Positions 35,866 to 44,580 of a stretch of 64,000 bases of DNA are shown piece by piece; within the stretch, counting starts at the first letter, position 1; each line of letters opens with the position of its first letter. Source of the stretch: Streptomyces barringtoniae. GTDB taxonomy: Bacteria > Actinomycetota > Actinomycetes > Streptomycetales > Streptomycetaceae. The stretch is from positions 1 to 64,000 of the forward strand of contig NZ_JAJHNP010000024.1 of the NCBI RefSeq assembly GCF_020819595.1, in the 5' to 3' direction. The translations under genes and the position numbers were made by a program. The notes under the pieces were generated by a model. It did not search any database. It was not told the origin of the DNA and saw nothing but the letters and a program-made list of their open reading frames with translations.

Positions 35866-35954
35866 ACCACGATCCGGCGGAGGCTGACGCCTTGGCCTGC
35901 CGGGGAGTCGGGAATCCAGCACAGCCCGGTGAGCTGCCCGGAAAAGCATTGCGC

Positions 35955-36144
35955 GGGGACCGCCGCACCCCCGTTGCCGGGGGGCGGGACGACGGCGGTC
36001 CCCGCGAGGGACGCGGGCCGGGTCAGGGCCGGGCTGCGCGTCCGTGGCGCCCATGGAGGTCCGGGAGCCGCTCCGGAGGTCCTTGGCGCCGTTCGGCGCC
36101 GGCCGGGGCGGGGAGCCTCCCCCAGTGCTCAACGCCTGGGAGGC
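35955..36144. repeat. Hairpin-forming inverted repeats in a 450-bp gene-free gap
   Basis: The gap 35837-36288 has no supportable gene. It holds GGGGACCGCCG (35955-35965) / CGGCGGTCCCC (35993-36003), a perfect 11-bp stem, and GCCTCCCCCAG (36115-36125) / CTGGGAGGC (36136-36144). The second resembles a GC-rich stem-loop I associate with dispersed intergenic copies in Streptomyces; only one copy was noticed here. Confidence 0.5.
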
Positions 36145-36263
36145 ACCCCCATCGCCCTGCCGACACCCACTAATCTGCCGGACCCGTGTTAAGCGGGTGC
36201 TGCGCGCACGTGACACGCTCGTACCACTTCCGCGAACCCCGCGCCCACTCAAGCGGCCCCCGT

Positions 36264-36287
36264 GAACCCCCAGTTCACCGGGGGTTC
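36264..36287 (-). terminator. Hairpin after cystathionine beta-synthase
   Basis: GAACCCCC (36264-36271) / GGGGGTTC (36280-36287), eight-base loop, ending one base from the stop codon of the minus-strand gene. No T-run. Confidence 0.5.
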
Positions 36288-36288
36288 G

Positions 36289-37680
36289 CTACTGCTTTCC
36301 GCCCTTGGCGAGGAAGGCCAGCAGGTCCTGCCGGCTGACCACGCCGGTGGGCTTGCCCTCGACGAGGACGATCGCCGCGTCGGCCGAGCCGAGCACGCTC
36401 ATCAGGTCGCCGACCGGCTCGCCGGAGCCGACCTGGGGCAGCGGGGCGGACATGTGCTTCTCCAGCGGGTCCTCGAGGGAGGCGCGCTTGGAGAACAGGG
36501 CGTCCAGCAGTTCCCGTTCCACCACGGACCCGACGACCTCGGCGGCCATCACGTCCGGGTGACCGGCGCCCGGCTTGACGACCGGCATCTGCGAGACGCC
36601 GTACTCGCGCAGCACCTCGATGGCCTGGCCGACGGTCTCCTCCGGGTGCATGTGCACCAGGGAGGGGATGGTGCCGGCCGCCTTGTCGTTCAGGACGTCG
36701 CCGACGCGGGCGCTCGGGCCCTCGTCCTCCAGGAAGCCGTAGTCGGCCATCCACTCGTCGTTGAAGATCTTGCTGAGGTAGCCGCGGCCGCTGTCCGGAA
36801 GCAGCACGACCACGACGTCGTCGGGCCCGAGCCGCTCGGCGACCCGCAGCGCCGCGACGACGGCCATGCCGCAGGAGCCGCCCACCAGCAGGCCCTCCTC
36901 CTTGGCCAGCCGGCGGGTCATCTGGAAGGAGTCCTTGTCGGACACGGCGACGATCTCGTCCGCGACGGTGCGGTCGTAGGCGGTCGGCCAGAAGTCCTCA
37001 CCCACGCCCTCGACCAGGTACGGCCGCCCGGACCCGCCGGAGTACACCGAGCCCTCGGGGTCGGCGCCGACGACCTTGACGCGGCCGTCACTCACGTCCT
37101 TCAGATACCGGCCGGTGCCGGAGATGGTGCCTCCCGTGCCCACGCCCGCCACGAAGTGGGTGATCTTCCCCTCGGTCTGCTCCCACAGCTCGGGACCGGT
37201 CGAGTGATAGTGCGAGAGCGGGTTGTTGGGGTTGGAGTACTGGTCCGGCTTCCAGGCACCCGGGGTCTCGCGGACCAGCCGGTCGGAGACGTTGTAGTAG
37301 GAGTCCGGGTGTTCGGGAGCGACGGCGGTCGGGCACACGACGACCTCGGCGCCGTAGGCCCGCAGCACGTTGATCTTGTCGGTGGAGACCTTGTCGGGGC
37401 ACACGAAGATGCACTTGTACCCCTTCTGCTGGGCCACGATGGCCAGCCCCACACCGGTGTTGCCGCTGGTCGGCTCGACGATCGTCCCGCCCGGCTTGAG
37501 CTCGCCGCTCTGCTCGGCGGCCTCGATCATGCGCAGGGCGATGCGGTCCTTCACGGAGCCGCCCGGGTTGAAGTACTCGACCTTTGCCAGAACGGTGGCC
37601 TGGATGCCCTCGGTCACGTTGTTGAGCCGCACCAGCGGGGTGTTGCCGACGAGGCTGATCATCGAGTCGTGGAATTGCAC
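36289..37680 (-). CDS. Cystathionine beta-synthase
   Basis: 463 aa. The catalytic fold-type II PLP domain has NPGGSVKDRIALRM (PLP lysine) and EPTSGNTGVGLA (Ser/Asn loop binding the phosphate); SHYHSTGPELWEQT and GVGTGGTISGTGRYLK complete the fold. Two C-terminal CBS domains follow (from about residue 335, PSLVHMHPEETVGQAIEVL). Condenses serine with homocysteine in transsulfuration. GTG start at 37680 is preceded by GGAGACAACG. Confidence 0.93.
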   Translation of the reverse strand: MQFHDSMISLVGNTPLVRLNNVTEGIQATVLAKVEYFNPGGSVKDRIALRMIEAAEQSGELKPGGTIVEPTSGNTGVGLAIVAQQKGYKCIFVCPDKVSTDKINVLRAYGAEVVVCPTAVAPEHPDSYYNVSDRLVRETPGAWKPDQYSNPNNPLSHYHSTGPELWEQTEGKITHFVAGVGTGGTISGTGRYLKDVSDGRVKVVGADPEGSVYSGGSGRPYLVEGVGEDFWPTAYDRTVADEIVAVSDKDSFQMTRRLAKEEGLLVGGSCGMAVVAALRVAERLGPDDVVVVLLPDSGRGYLSKIFNDEWMADYGFLEDEGPSARVGDVLNDKAAGTIPSLVHMHPEETVGQAIEVLREYGVSQMPVVKPGAGHPDVMAAEVVGSVVERELLDALFSKRASLEDPLEKHMSAPLPQVGSGEPVGDLMSVLGSADAAIVLVEGKPTGVVSRQDLLAFLAKGGKQ

Positions 37681-37839
37681 CGTTGTCTCCGGTTGCTGCA
37701 AAAGATGTGGTCTTAGTGGTGCCGCCAGCCTAAGGCCAGCTGTGTGGCCGGCGCGGCCGTTCACTCCCCGTTGAGATTGACGCACGGTCTGTACGGGGCA
37801 AGGAGTGGGTGTACGGCTACGAGGAGGTGGCGGCGACGC

Positions 37840-38859
37840 ATGACGAGCATGTCGAGGGCGAGGGTGGCCCGGCGCATCGCGGCCGGAGCGGCGTACGGCG
37901 GTGGCGGGGTCGGGCTGGTCGGCGCGGCCGCGGTCGGTCTGCTGCTCGCGGAGGTACGGCTGGCCCGGCGCCATGTGGGCAACCACAGCGGCGGCCGCGT
38001 TCCCGTCGCGGACGGCATCTACGGCCACACCTACGACGTCCCCGGCGAACCGCCCCTCCGCCTGACCATGCTCGGCGACTCCACGGCGGCCGGGCAGGGC
38101 GTGCACCGGTCGGGCCAGACCCCGGGCGCGCTGCTGGCGTCGGGCCTGGCGGCGGTGGCGGAGCGCCCGGTGGAGCTGCGGAACGTGGCGCAGCCGGGGG
38201 CCCGGTCCGACGACCTGGACCGCCAGGTGGCGCTGGTGCTGTCGGGGGGGTCGCCCGTGCCGGACATCTGCGTGATCATGGTCGGTGCGAACGACGTGAC
38301 CCACCGGATGCCGCCGACCCGTTCGGTACGGCATCTGTCGGCGGCGGTACGGCGGCTGCGCACGGCCGGTGCGGAGGTGGTGGTCGGCACCTGCCCCGAC
38401 CTCGGCACCATCGAGCCGGTGCAGCAGCCGCTGCGCTGGCTGGCCCGGCGGGCCTCGCGGCAGCTGGCGGCGGCGCAGACGATCGGGGTGGTGGAGCAGG
38501 GGGGCCGGACCGTGTCCCTCGGTGATCTGCTGGGCCCCGAGTTCGAGGCGAACCCGCGGGAGCTGTTCGGGCCGGACAACTACCACCCCTCGGCGGAGGG
38601 GTACGCGACGGCGGCCATGGCCGTCCTGCCCACGGTCTGCGCTGCACTGGGCCTGTGGCCGGCGGAGGAGGAACGGCCTGACGTGTCCCGGCGCGAGGGC
38701 TTCCTGCCGGTGGCTCGCGCCGCGGCCGAGGCGGCGTCGGAGGCGGGCACGGAGGTCACGGCGGCGATGCCGACGGGTCCGCGGGGACCGTGGGCGCTGC
38801 TCAAGCGCCGGCGCCGGCGCCGCGTGCCGGAGGCCGAGCCCGCCCGCCCGTCCCTGTGA
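37840..38859 (+). CDS. SGNH/GDSL-family esterase, membrane-anchored
   Basis: 339 aa: N-terminal hydrophobic helix (AAYGGGGVGLVGAAAVGLLLAEV), then the SGNH core: block I LGDSTAAGQG, block III VGANDVTHR, block V PDNYHPSAEGYA with the catalytic Asp-x-x-His. The C-terminus is Ala-rich and then highly basic (LLKRRRRRR). Likely an extracytoplasmic lipase/esterase; substrate unknown. ATG 37840 has GAGGAGG about 12 bases upstream. Divergent from cystathionine beta-synthase. Confidence 0.88.
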   Translation: MTSMSRARVARRIAAGAAYGGGGVGLVGAAAVGLLLAEVRLARRHVGNHSGGRVPVADGIYGHTYDVPGEPPLRLTMLGDSTAAGQGVHRSGQTPGALLASGLAAVAERPVELRNVAQPGARSDDLDRQVALVLSGGSPVPDICVIMVGANDVTHRMPPTRSVRHLSAAVRRLRTAGAEVVVGTCPDLGTIEPVQQPLRWLARRASRQLAAAQTIGVVEQGGRTVSLGDLLGPEFEANPRELFGPDNYHPSAEGYATAAMAVLPTVCAALGLWPAEEERPDVSRREGFLPVARAAAEAASEAGTEVTAAMPTGPRGPWALLKRRRRRRVPEAEPARPSL

Positions 38860-38937
38860 CCCACCAGCTCCCTGCCGGCCGGCCGAGCGGCGGAGTCTGG
38901 GCGGGTCGCCCTTCTGCCGGCCGACCCGCCGGAGGCA

Positions 38938-38955
38938 AAAGCAAGCGCTTAGTAA
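38938..38955 (+). promoter_or_regulatory. Palindromic operator-like site before the thiolase gene
   Basis: AAGCGCTT (38943-38950) flanked by A-rich sequence (AAAGCAAGCGCTTAGTAA), about 110 bp before the thiolase start. The layout resembles TetR-type sites near acyl-CoA genes in actinobacteria; no regulator gene is adjacent. Confidence 0.4.
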
Positions 38956-39058
38956 ACTGCGGTCAGTGTCACACCCCGACACCGGTGACCTGGACCATAC
39001 GTAGCGGTAACTTCCCAACCGGCCCTGCCCAAACAAAATCCCGTTCACTGGAGCCGTG

Positions 39059-40276
39059 ATGCCCGAAGCCGTCATCGTCTCGACCGCCCGCTCCCCCATC
39101 GGCCGCGCCGTCAAGGGCTCCCTGAAGGACCTGCGCCCCGACGACCTGACCGCCACGATCATCCAGGCCGCGCTCGCCAAGGTCCCCGAGCTGGACCCCA
39201 GGGACATCGACGACCTGATGCTCGGCTGCGGCCTCCCCGGCGGCGAGCAGGGCCACAACCTCGGTCGTGTCGTCGCCGTGCAGATGGGCATGGACCACCT
39301 GCCGGGCTGCACGATCACCCGCTACTGCTCCTCGTCCCTGCAGACCTCCCGCATGGCCCTGCACGCCATCAAGGCCGGCGAGGGCGACGTCTTCATCTCG
39401 GCCGGTGTCGAGATGGTCTCCCGCTACGCCCACGGCAGTTCCGACATGCCCGGCACCCACAACCCGCTGTTCGCCGAGGCCGAGGCCCGCACCGTGGCCA
39501 CCGCCGAGTCGACCGGCTCCACCTGGCACGACCCGCGCGAGGACGGCCTGCTGCCCGACCCCTACATCGCGATGGGCCAGACCGCCGAGAACCTGGCCCG
39601 CGCCAAGGGCATCACCCGCGAGGAGATGGACGAGTTCGGCGTCCGCTCGCAGAACCTGGCCGAGCAGGCCATCAAGAACGGCTTCTGGGAGCGCGAGATC
39701 ACCCCGGTGACCCTCCCCGACGGCACGGTCGTCAGCAAGGACGACGGTCCGCGCCCGGGCGTCACCCTGGAGGGCGTCGCGGGCCTGAAGCCGGTCTTCC
39801 GCCCGGACGGACTCGTCACCGCCGCCAACTGCTGCCCGCTCAACGACGGTGCGGCGGCCGTCGTCATCATGAGCGACACCAAGGCCCGCGAGCTGGGCCT
39901 GACCCCGCTCGCCCGGATCGTGTCCACCGGCGTCTCCGGCCTGTCCCCCGAGATCATGGGCCTCGGCCCGGTCGAGGCGAGCAAGCAGGCGCTGCGGCGC
40001 GCCGGCCTCACCATCGACGACATCGACCTGGTCGAGATCAACGAGGCGTTCGCCGCCCAGGTGATCCCCTCCTACCAGGACCTCGGCATCGACATCGACA
40101 GGCTGAACGTCAACGGCGGCGCCATCGCCGTCGGCCACCCCTTCGGCATGACCGGCGCCCGGATCACCGGCACGCTCATCAACTCCCTGCAGTGGCACGA
40201 CAAGCAGTTCGGCCTGGAGACGATGTGCGTCGGCGGCGGCCAGGGCATGGCGATGGTCATCGAGCGCCTCAGCTGA
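39059..40276 (+). CDS. Acetyl-CoA acyltransferase (thiolase)
   Basis: 405-aa thiolase. Nucleophile Cys90 in ITRYCSSSLQ, NEAFAAQ, then GHPFGMTGAR (His) and CVGGGQGMA (second Cys) near the C-terminus. Carries out the last step of beta-oxidation or acetoacetyl-CoA exchange; sequence alone does not settle chain length. ATG 39059 chosen over the adjacent GTG 39056 (GGAGCCGTG precedes). Single-gene unit with terminator at 40323-40361. Confidence 0.92.
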   Translation: MPEAVIVSTARSPIGRAVKGSLKDLRPDDLTATIIQAALAKVPELDPRDIDDLMLGCGLPGGEQGHNLGRVVAVQMGMDHLPGCTITRYCSSSLQTSRMALHAIKAGEGDVFISAGVEMVSRYAHGSSDMPGTHNPLFAEAEARTVATAESTGSTWHDPREDGLLPDPYIAMGQTAENLARAKGITREEMDEFGVRSQNLAEQAIKNGFWEREITPVTLPDGTVVSKDDGPRPGVTLEGVAGLKPVFRPDGLVTAANCCPLNDGAAAVVIMSDTKARELGLTPLARIVSTGVSGLSPEIMGLGPVEASKQALRRAGLTIDDIDLVEINEAFAAQVIPSYQDLGIDIDRLNVNGGAIAVGHPFGMTGARITGTLINSLQWHDKQFGLETMCVGGGQGMAMVIERLS

Positions 40277-40322
40277 GCTGATGGACCGTCCGTAGCGGGA
40301 CGGGCACGTCACGTCAGGAAAC

Positions 40323-40361
40323 GGCCCGGGACCGGGGAAACCCCAAGGTTCTGGGCCTTTT
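40323..40361 (+). terminator. Intrinsic terminator after the thiolase gene
   Basis: GGCCCGGGACC (40323-40333) pairs with GGTTCTGGGCC (40347-40357), two mismatches, followed by TTTT. The remaining 200 bp up to 40565 shows no gene; it contains a GCAGGTC direct repeat near 40417-40433. Confidence 0.7.
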
Positions 40362-40564
40362 CGTGATCCAATTTCCCCCAGGATGTGACCTATCTCGCTC
40401 CCCGGACACATCGGTGCAGGTCAGCGCAGGTCGGCGCCGTGCGCGACGACACCACGAACCCAAAGTCCTGTCCGTTTCGTGACGTTACGCACTGACAGCT
40501 GGATAGTCCGCCCTTCAAGCTGATGTAGGAAGTCGGGGGTCGACTTTGAACCGGGAGTACGTCA

Positions 40565-41356
40565 GTGAGCGCCATGCCGATCGCCCTGCTGCTCACCACG
40601 GCCGCCACCGGCGCCGTGGGCGTCGCCGTCCTGCGCACCGTTGTGAAGCTGCGCCGCCAGCTGGCGGAGCTGCAGACCCAGCTCGCCGAGAACCAGTCGG
40701 CCGCCATGCGCGCACTGCTGCCGAACGCCCGCAGCGGCACCGACGCCGACCAGATACGCGCCGCCGTGGCCGAGGCGCTCGCCGAGGAGCGGGAGCGGGA
40801 GCTTGCCGAGGCGCGTGCCTTCTGGGCCGCGCAGGAGGCCCGTGACGCCTCTGACGCCCCGACCCTGCTCGGCCTGCCCGACACCGAGGTGTTCCTGCCC
40901 CGGCAGACCGACTTCGCCGGCCTGGAGCCGGTGTCGGAGCCGACCGCCGACGCCGACGAGTTCGCCGGGGAGTCCCCGGAACTGGCCGCAGCCCGCCGCC
41001 GTCACCCCTCGCACCCCGACTTCGTCCCGGTGCAGTCGCCGGCCGTGAACGACCACGAGCGCACCGTGACCACACTGGAGCAGCTGGCCGCCGAACGCGT
41101 CGAGCTCTCCGACGTCCGCCCGGGCCCGCTCGGCACCCTCGACGTCTACGTCTTCGCCGACGGCACCACCCTGTGCATGACCCCGGGCCACCGCGAGACC
41201 GCCGAACGCCTGGCGGCAGCGGTGGCGGCGGGCGAGGCCCCGTACCTGCTGGGAGGCTCCGGCATCTCCGGCGCCTACACCCTCACCTTCGCCTACGGCG
41301 AGGACGACGGGAACATGGTCTACATCCTGGCGGACAGGGTCATCGCGTCGCTCTGA
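40565..41356 (+). CDS. Hypothetical membrane-anchored coiled-coil protein
   Basis: 263 aa from GTG 40565 (GGGAG seven bases upstream). A single N-terminal helix (MPIALLLTTAATGAVGVAVL) is followed by a basic/acidic coiled-coil (LRRQLAELQTQLAENQ; EALAEERERELAEARAFW), a variable middle, and a compact C-terminal domain (LGTLDVYVFADGTTLCM...GMVYILADRV-like). Single-pass membrane protein with a cytoplasmic or exported soluble domain; function unknown. Confidence 0.75.
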   Translation: MSAMPIALLLTTAATGAVGVAVLRTVVKLRRQLAELQTQLAENQSAAMRALLPNARSGTDADQIRAAVAEALAEERERELAEARAFWAAQEARDASDAPTLLGLPDTEVFLPRQTDFAGLEPVSEPTADADEFAGESPELAAARRRHPSHPDFVPVQSPAVNDHERTVTTLEQLAAERVELSDVRPGPLGTLDVYVFADGTTLCMTPGHRETAERLAAAVAAGEAPYLLGGSGISGAYTLTFAYGEDDGNMVYILADRVIASL

Positions 41357-41395
41357 GGTCCTGGACGCGGCGCGGGACGGCGCCCGTCGGGCGCC

Positions 41396-41707
41396 TCAGA
41401 CCCCCGCCCTTCGACGGGCCTCCTCAACCACCCGCACCGCTTCGGCGACTTCGTCGTCACTGCTCAGCACAACCGCCAAGTCGTGCGCGGCCACGAGAAT
41501 CTGATCGGCCACGGCGAACATCCCGGCGTCCGGCATCTGCCGGGGCTCACTCCCGGGCTCCTCGACGGCCTGGGCCCGCCGGGCCAACTCCCTGGCCAGC
41601 TCGAGGGCCTCGGCCGCGGCACCCCGTTGGAGCCGGCTCTGCGGCGCCGCGCGCAACCGGTCGGCGAAGTGATCCACTGCTCGGGTCAAGGGCGTCGTAT
41701 CAACCAC
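41396..41707 (-). CDS. Small hypothetical protein
   Basis: 103 aa, probably all-helical, Ala/Arg/Glu-rich (LARELARRAQAVEE, AVRVVEEARRRAGV). GTG start at 41707 has only a weak ribosome-binding site, so the start is uncertain. Convergent with 40565-41356 and divergent from the DUF4287 gene. Confidence 0.55.
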   Translation of the reverse strand: MVDTTPLTRAVDHFADRLRAAPQSRLQRGAAAEALELARELARRAQAVEEPGSEPRQMPDAGMFAVADQILVAAHDLAVVLSSDDEVAEAVRVVEEARRRAGV

Positions 41708-41806
41708 GCGCCGAGCGTAACGTGCCGCACTGTTGCCAATACGCGAACGCTCAGGCACCGTGACGTGAAGGACCGGCTTACATCCCCTTTGCGTTCGGAG
41801 GCGCCG

Positions 41807-42037
41807 ATGTCCCAGCTCTTCTCGGAGGAGACCCACCGCAATCTGCTCGCCCGCATTCCCCATTGCACCGGTCGCGAGGTTTCCGACTGGCTGCGCACCG
41901 TTGAAGAAGGCCCCGCCCTGTTCCGCTTCGAGGAGAAGGTCAGCTGGCTCCGGCACGAGTACGACCTCGCGTACGGCCACGCGAAGGCGATCGTCCACGA
42001 GTACGACCTGAGGAGGGCAGCGCGCAAGCTGCTCTAG
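41807..42037 (+). CDS. DUF4287-domain small protein
   Basis: 76 aa from ATG 41807 with CGGAGGCGCCG upstream. The pattern ARIPHCTGREVSDWLRT...WLRHEYDLAYGHAKAIVHEY matches DUF4287, small soluble proteins of unknown role. A perfect 12-bp terminator follows. Confidence 0.8.
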   Translation: MSQLFSEETHRNLLARIPHCTGREVSDWLRTVEEGPALFRFEEKVSWLRHEYDLAYGHAKAIVHEYDLRRAARKLL

Positions 42038-42053
42038 CCGCCGCACACGGCGA

Positions 42054-42081
42054 AGGGCCCCGGGTCGGAACCCGGGGCCCT
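42054..42081. terminator. Bidirectional terminator
   Basis: AGGGCCCCGGGT (42054-42065) and ACCCGGGGCCCT (42070-42081), a perfect 12-bp stem with a four-base loop, between two converging genes. Confidence 0.85.
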
Positions 42082-42104
42082 CCTCCTCATGACCGGCGCA
42101 GGCG

Positions 42105-42965
42105 CTAGTCGTTGTTGGTGAAGATCGCCACCAGCCGCAGCATCTCCAGGTAGATCCACACCAGGGTCACGGTGAGACCGAACGCGGCGAGCCAGGACTC
42201 GTTGCGCGGGGCGCCGTAGGCGATGCCGTCCTCGATCTGCTTGAAGTCGAGGGTCAGGAAGAACGCGCCGAGCACGATGGCGACGATGCCGACGAGCGCG
42301 CCGAGCGGGCCGAAGCTGCGCAGACCGCCGTTCTCGGCGACGCCGAACGCGACCAGCAGCAGGTTGACCGCCATGACCACCAGGAACGCCATGGCGATGG
42401 CCATGCCGATGCGGGCGTAGCGGGCGGTGACGCGGATCCAGCCGGCCTTGTAGACGAGCAGGGTCGCGCCCGAGACCGCCATGGTGCCGAGCACCGCCTG
42501 GAAGGGCGCTCCGCTCCAGCGGCTGTTGTACATCTCGCTGATGACACCCAGGAAGACGCCCTCGAAGGCGGCGTACCCGAGGATCAGGGCGGGCGACGGC
42601 GTGCGCTTGAAGTTCTGGACCATCGCCAGGACGAACGCGACGATCGCCGAGCCGATGGCCAGGCCGTAGCTGGTCGCCGTGACCGGCAGCAGCGCCCAGG
42701 CGAGGACGGCGCCGACGGCGACGGTGCCGAGCGTGATGGCCGAGCGGACGACGACGTCGTCCATGGTCATCCGGTCGGTGGTGGCGGGGGCCTGCGGCGG
42801 GGCGCCGTACTGGAGGTCCGCCTGCGCGTACGGGTTCTGGGCGTAGGGGTTCTGCGCGTACGGGTTGCCCTGTGCGTACCCGGCCTGCGGCGCGGTGTTG
42901 AAGCCGGCGTAGCCGTTGTCGCGGCTGAACCCCCGTCGCGAGAAGACCGGGTTACTGCTCCTCAT
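42105..42965 (-). CDS. Bax inhibitor-1/YccA-family membrane protein
   Basis: 286 aa: cytoplasmic N-terminus with NPYAQ repeats (three in a row), then about seven helices typical of BI-1/TMBIM proteins, with the late segment ENGGLRSFGPLGALVGIVA and terminal ESWLAAFGLTVTLVWIYLEMLRL. Family members form H+/Ca2+ leak channels or modulate membrane proteases. ATG 42965 has GGAGGAGTGAA directly upstream. The Tyr/Pro/Gln repeat head resembles disordered tails of actinobacterial membrane proteins. Confidence 0.9.
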   Translation of the reverse strand: MRSSNPVFSRRGFSRDNGYAGFNTAPQAGYAQGNPYAQNPYAQNPYAQADLQYGAPPQAPATTDRMTMDDVVVRSAITLGTVAVGAVLAWALLPVTATSYGLAIGSAIVAFVLAMVQNFKRTPSPALILGYAAFEGVFLGVISEMYNSRWSGAPFQAVLGTMAVSGATLLVYKAGWIRVTARYARIGMAIAMAFLVVMAVNLLLVAFGVAENGGLRSFGPLGALVGIVAIVLGAFFLTLDFKQIEDGIAYGAPRNESWLAAFGLTVTLVWIYLEMLRLVAIFTNND

Positions 42966-43151
42966 TTCACTCCTCCATGGCTGCCGTGCGCAGCCTTGGC
43001 TCAAGAGTAATGGATTGGCAAAGGACCGACCATAATACCTGAGGAGGATCTTTCCCCTGCCGTGCTGACCAACACGCTACGCGTACCGGTGATTCCCGGC
43101 CATGGGTGATCGCGTTCCATGACGAACCTGCTACCTCGCCGAGACGTGCCG

Positions 43152-44327
43152 CTAACCCAACGGGAACCCGGTGTACGCCTCGGCCAGCTCGGTCTCGGCC
43201 GCGCGGGAGGAGGCGATCCGCTCCAGCCGGGCCAGTTGGAGGCGGGCGTCGAAGGGCGTGGCGTCCGGGGCCGGATGGAGCATCGTCGTCATGTCGCAGG
43301 AGAACCGCTCGGCCTGCCAGACGCGGCGCAGGCAGGTCGCGGAGTAGGCGTCGAGGAGGTCCGCCGAGCCGGTTTCCCTCTCGTGGGTGAGGGCGCGGGC
43401 GAGGGTGACGACGTCCCCGACGGCGAGGTTCAGCCCCTTGGCCCCGGTCGGCGGCACGATGTGGGCTGCGTCACCGGCGAGGAAGAGCCTGCCGTGGCGC
43501 ATCGGCTCGTGCACGAAGGAGCGCATCGGCGTGACCGACTTGTGGGTGATGGGGCCGCGTTCCAGCCGCCAGTCGTCGTCGGTCTCCAGGCGCCGTTCCA
43601 GTTCCGACCAGATCTCGTCGTCGGTCCAGTCGTCGCCGTCCGCGCCGGCGGGCACCTGGAGATAGAGGCGGGAGACGGACGGGGAGCGCATCGAGAGGAG
43701 GGCGAAGCCGCGGTCGTGGCGGGCGTAGACGAGTTCGTCGTGGGAGGGCGCGACGTCGGCGAGGATGCCCAGCCAGGCGTAGGGGTACGTCCGTTCGAAG
43801 ACGCGGGACAGGGCGGCCGGGAAGGCCCTGCGGGCCACGCCCCAGAAGCCGTCGCAGCCGACGGCGTAGTCGCACTCCAGCACGTCCTCGCGCCCCTGGC
43901 GCCGGAACCGGATGCGCGGCCGGTCGCCTTCGGCGCCCTCCACCGCCAGCACCTCGGCCTCGAACAGCAGTGGCCCACCGTCCTTCAGCTGAAGGGCGAT
44001 CAGGTCCTTGCAGACCTCCGTCTGGGCGTACACCATCACCGACCGGCCGCCGGTCAGGCCGGGGAAGTCGACGCGGTGGCGGCGCCGGTCGAAGCGCAGC
44101 TCGATGCCGTCGTGCCGCAGGCCCTCCCGGTCCATCCGCTCCCCGGCGCCGGCCGCGCGCAGTACGTCCACCGTGCCCTGCTCCAGGATTCCGGCGCGCT
44201 GCCGATGTTCGACGTAAGGGCGGTCGCGGCTCTCCAGGACGACCGATTCGATGCCGGCACGGTGCAGCAGCCGCGCGAGCAGCAGTCCGGCCGGTCCGGC
44301 TCCGATGATCCCGACGGAGGTGCGCAT
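43152..44327 (-). CDS. pobA: 4-hydroxybenzoate 3-monooxygenase
   Basis: 391-aa flavoprotein hydroxylase, the usual PobA length. FAD motif GIIGAGPAGLLLARLLH at the N-terminus, RAGILEQGTVDVLR (family-specific), the DG motif (CDGFWGVARRAFP) and FLAGDAAHIVPPTGAKGLNLAVGD, the second FAD/NADPH block. Converts 4-hydroxybenzoate to protocatechuate. Preceded by its own promoter and an inverted repeat; bldA lies 166 bp upstream on the same strand. Confidence 0.93.
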   Translation of the reverse strand: MRTSVGIIGAGPAGLLLARLLHRAGIESVVLESRDRPYVEHRQRAGILEQGTVDVLRAAGAGERMDREGLRHDGIELRFDRRRHRVDFPGLTGGRSVMVYAQTEVCKDLIALQLKDGGPLLFEAEVLAVEGAEGDRPRIRFRRQGREDVLECDYAVGCDGFWGVARRAFPAALSRVFERTYPYAWLGILADVAPSHDELVYARHDRGFALLSMRSPSVSRLYLQVPAGADGDDWTDDEIWSELERRLETDDDWRLERGPITHKSVTPMRSFVHEPMRHGRLFLAGDAAHIVPPTGAKGLNLAVGDVVTLARALTHERETGSADLLDAYSATCLRRVWQAERFSCDMTTMLHPAPDATPFDARLQLARLERIASSRAAETELAEAYTGFPLG

Positions 44328-44388
44328 CGGTTCTGCCCCTTCCCGTGGCGTCCTTGCCCCAGGCGGCGATGGGTGCTCTGTTCGTCTG

Positions 44389-44404
44389 GTGAAATTTCCT
44401 TCAC
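44389..44404 (-). promoter_or_regulatory. Operator-like inverted repeat before pobA
   Basis: GTGAA (44389-44393) and TTCAC (44400-44404) around six bases (GTGAAATTTCCTTCAC). It lies between the predicted start of transcription and the pobA ATG, where a repressor would block elongation. The regulator is not in the window. Confidence 0.45.
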
Positions 44405-44418
44405 TGACGGTGGACGTG

Positions 44419-44447
44419 AGTGTGCGCCGGGAGGCAAGCGATGTCAA
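44419..44447 (-). promoter_or_regulatory. pobA promoter
   Basis: -35 TTGACA (44447-44442), 17-base spacer, -10 CACACT (44424-44419) on the minus strand, about 90 bp before the pobA start. Good match to the housekeeping sigma consensus. It is distinct from the bldA terminator at 44473-44487. Confidence 0.55.
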
Positions 44448-44472
44448 TGGGGATGCGCGGTCGCGACGCCCG

Positions 44473-44487
44473 CCCCTGCGGCAGGGG
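44473..44487 (-). terminator. Hairpin downstream of bldA
   Basis: CCCCTG/CAGGGG stem with a three-base loop (44473-44487), seven bases after the encoded CCA end of the tRNA. Probably a processing or termination hairpin. Confidence 0.5.
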
Positions 44488-44493
44488 TGCGGT

Positions 44494-44580
44494 TGGTGCC
44501 CGGAGCCGGACTTGAACCGGCACGCCCGCGAAGGGGCAGCGAGGTTTAAGCTCGCCGTGTCTGCATTCCACCATCCGGGC
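44494..44580 (-). tRNA. bldA: tRNA-Leu (anticodon UAA), bldA
   Basis: 87-nt type II tRNA on the minus strand: acceptor GCCCGGA...TCCGGGC plus A, encoded CCA (44496-44494), D-loop region GGTGGAATGCAGACAC, anticodon stem GCGAG/CTCGC with loop CTTAAAC (anticodon TAA at 44548-44546), long variable arm, T-arm GGTTCAAGTCC. It is the only tRNA that reads UUA codons and, in Streptomyces, is the developmental and antibiotic-production switch bldA. A TAGGCT -10-like element lies at 44613-44608. It is a common but here unused integration-type locus. Confidence 0.97.

Noticed and set aside
36289..39318. A 1009-codon minus-strand frame suggesting a fusion of cystathionine beta-synthase with an upstream domain
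   Set aside because: The upstream part is antisense to the SGNH esterase and has no family pattern; the GTG 37680 start with a good ribosome-binding site gives a full-length enzyme.
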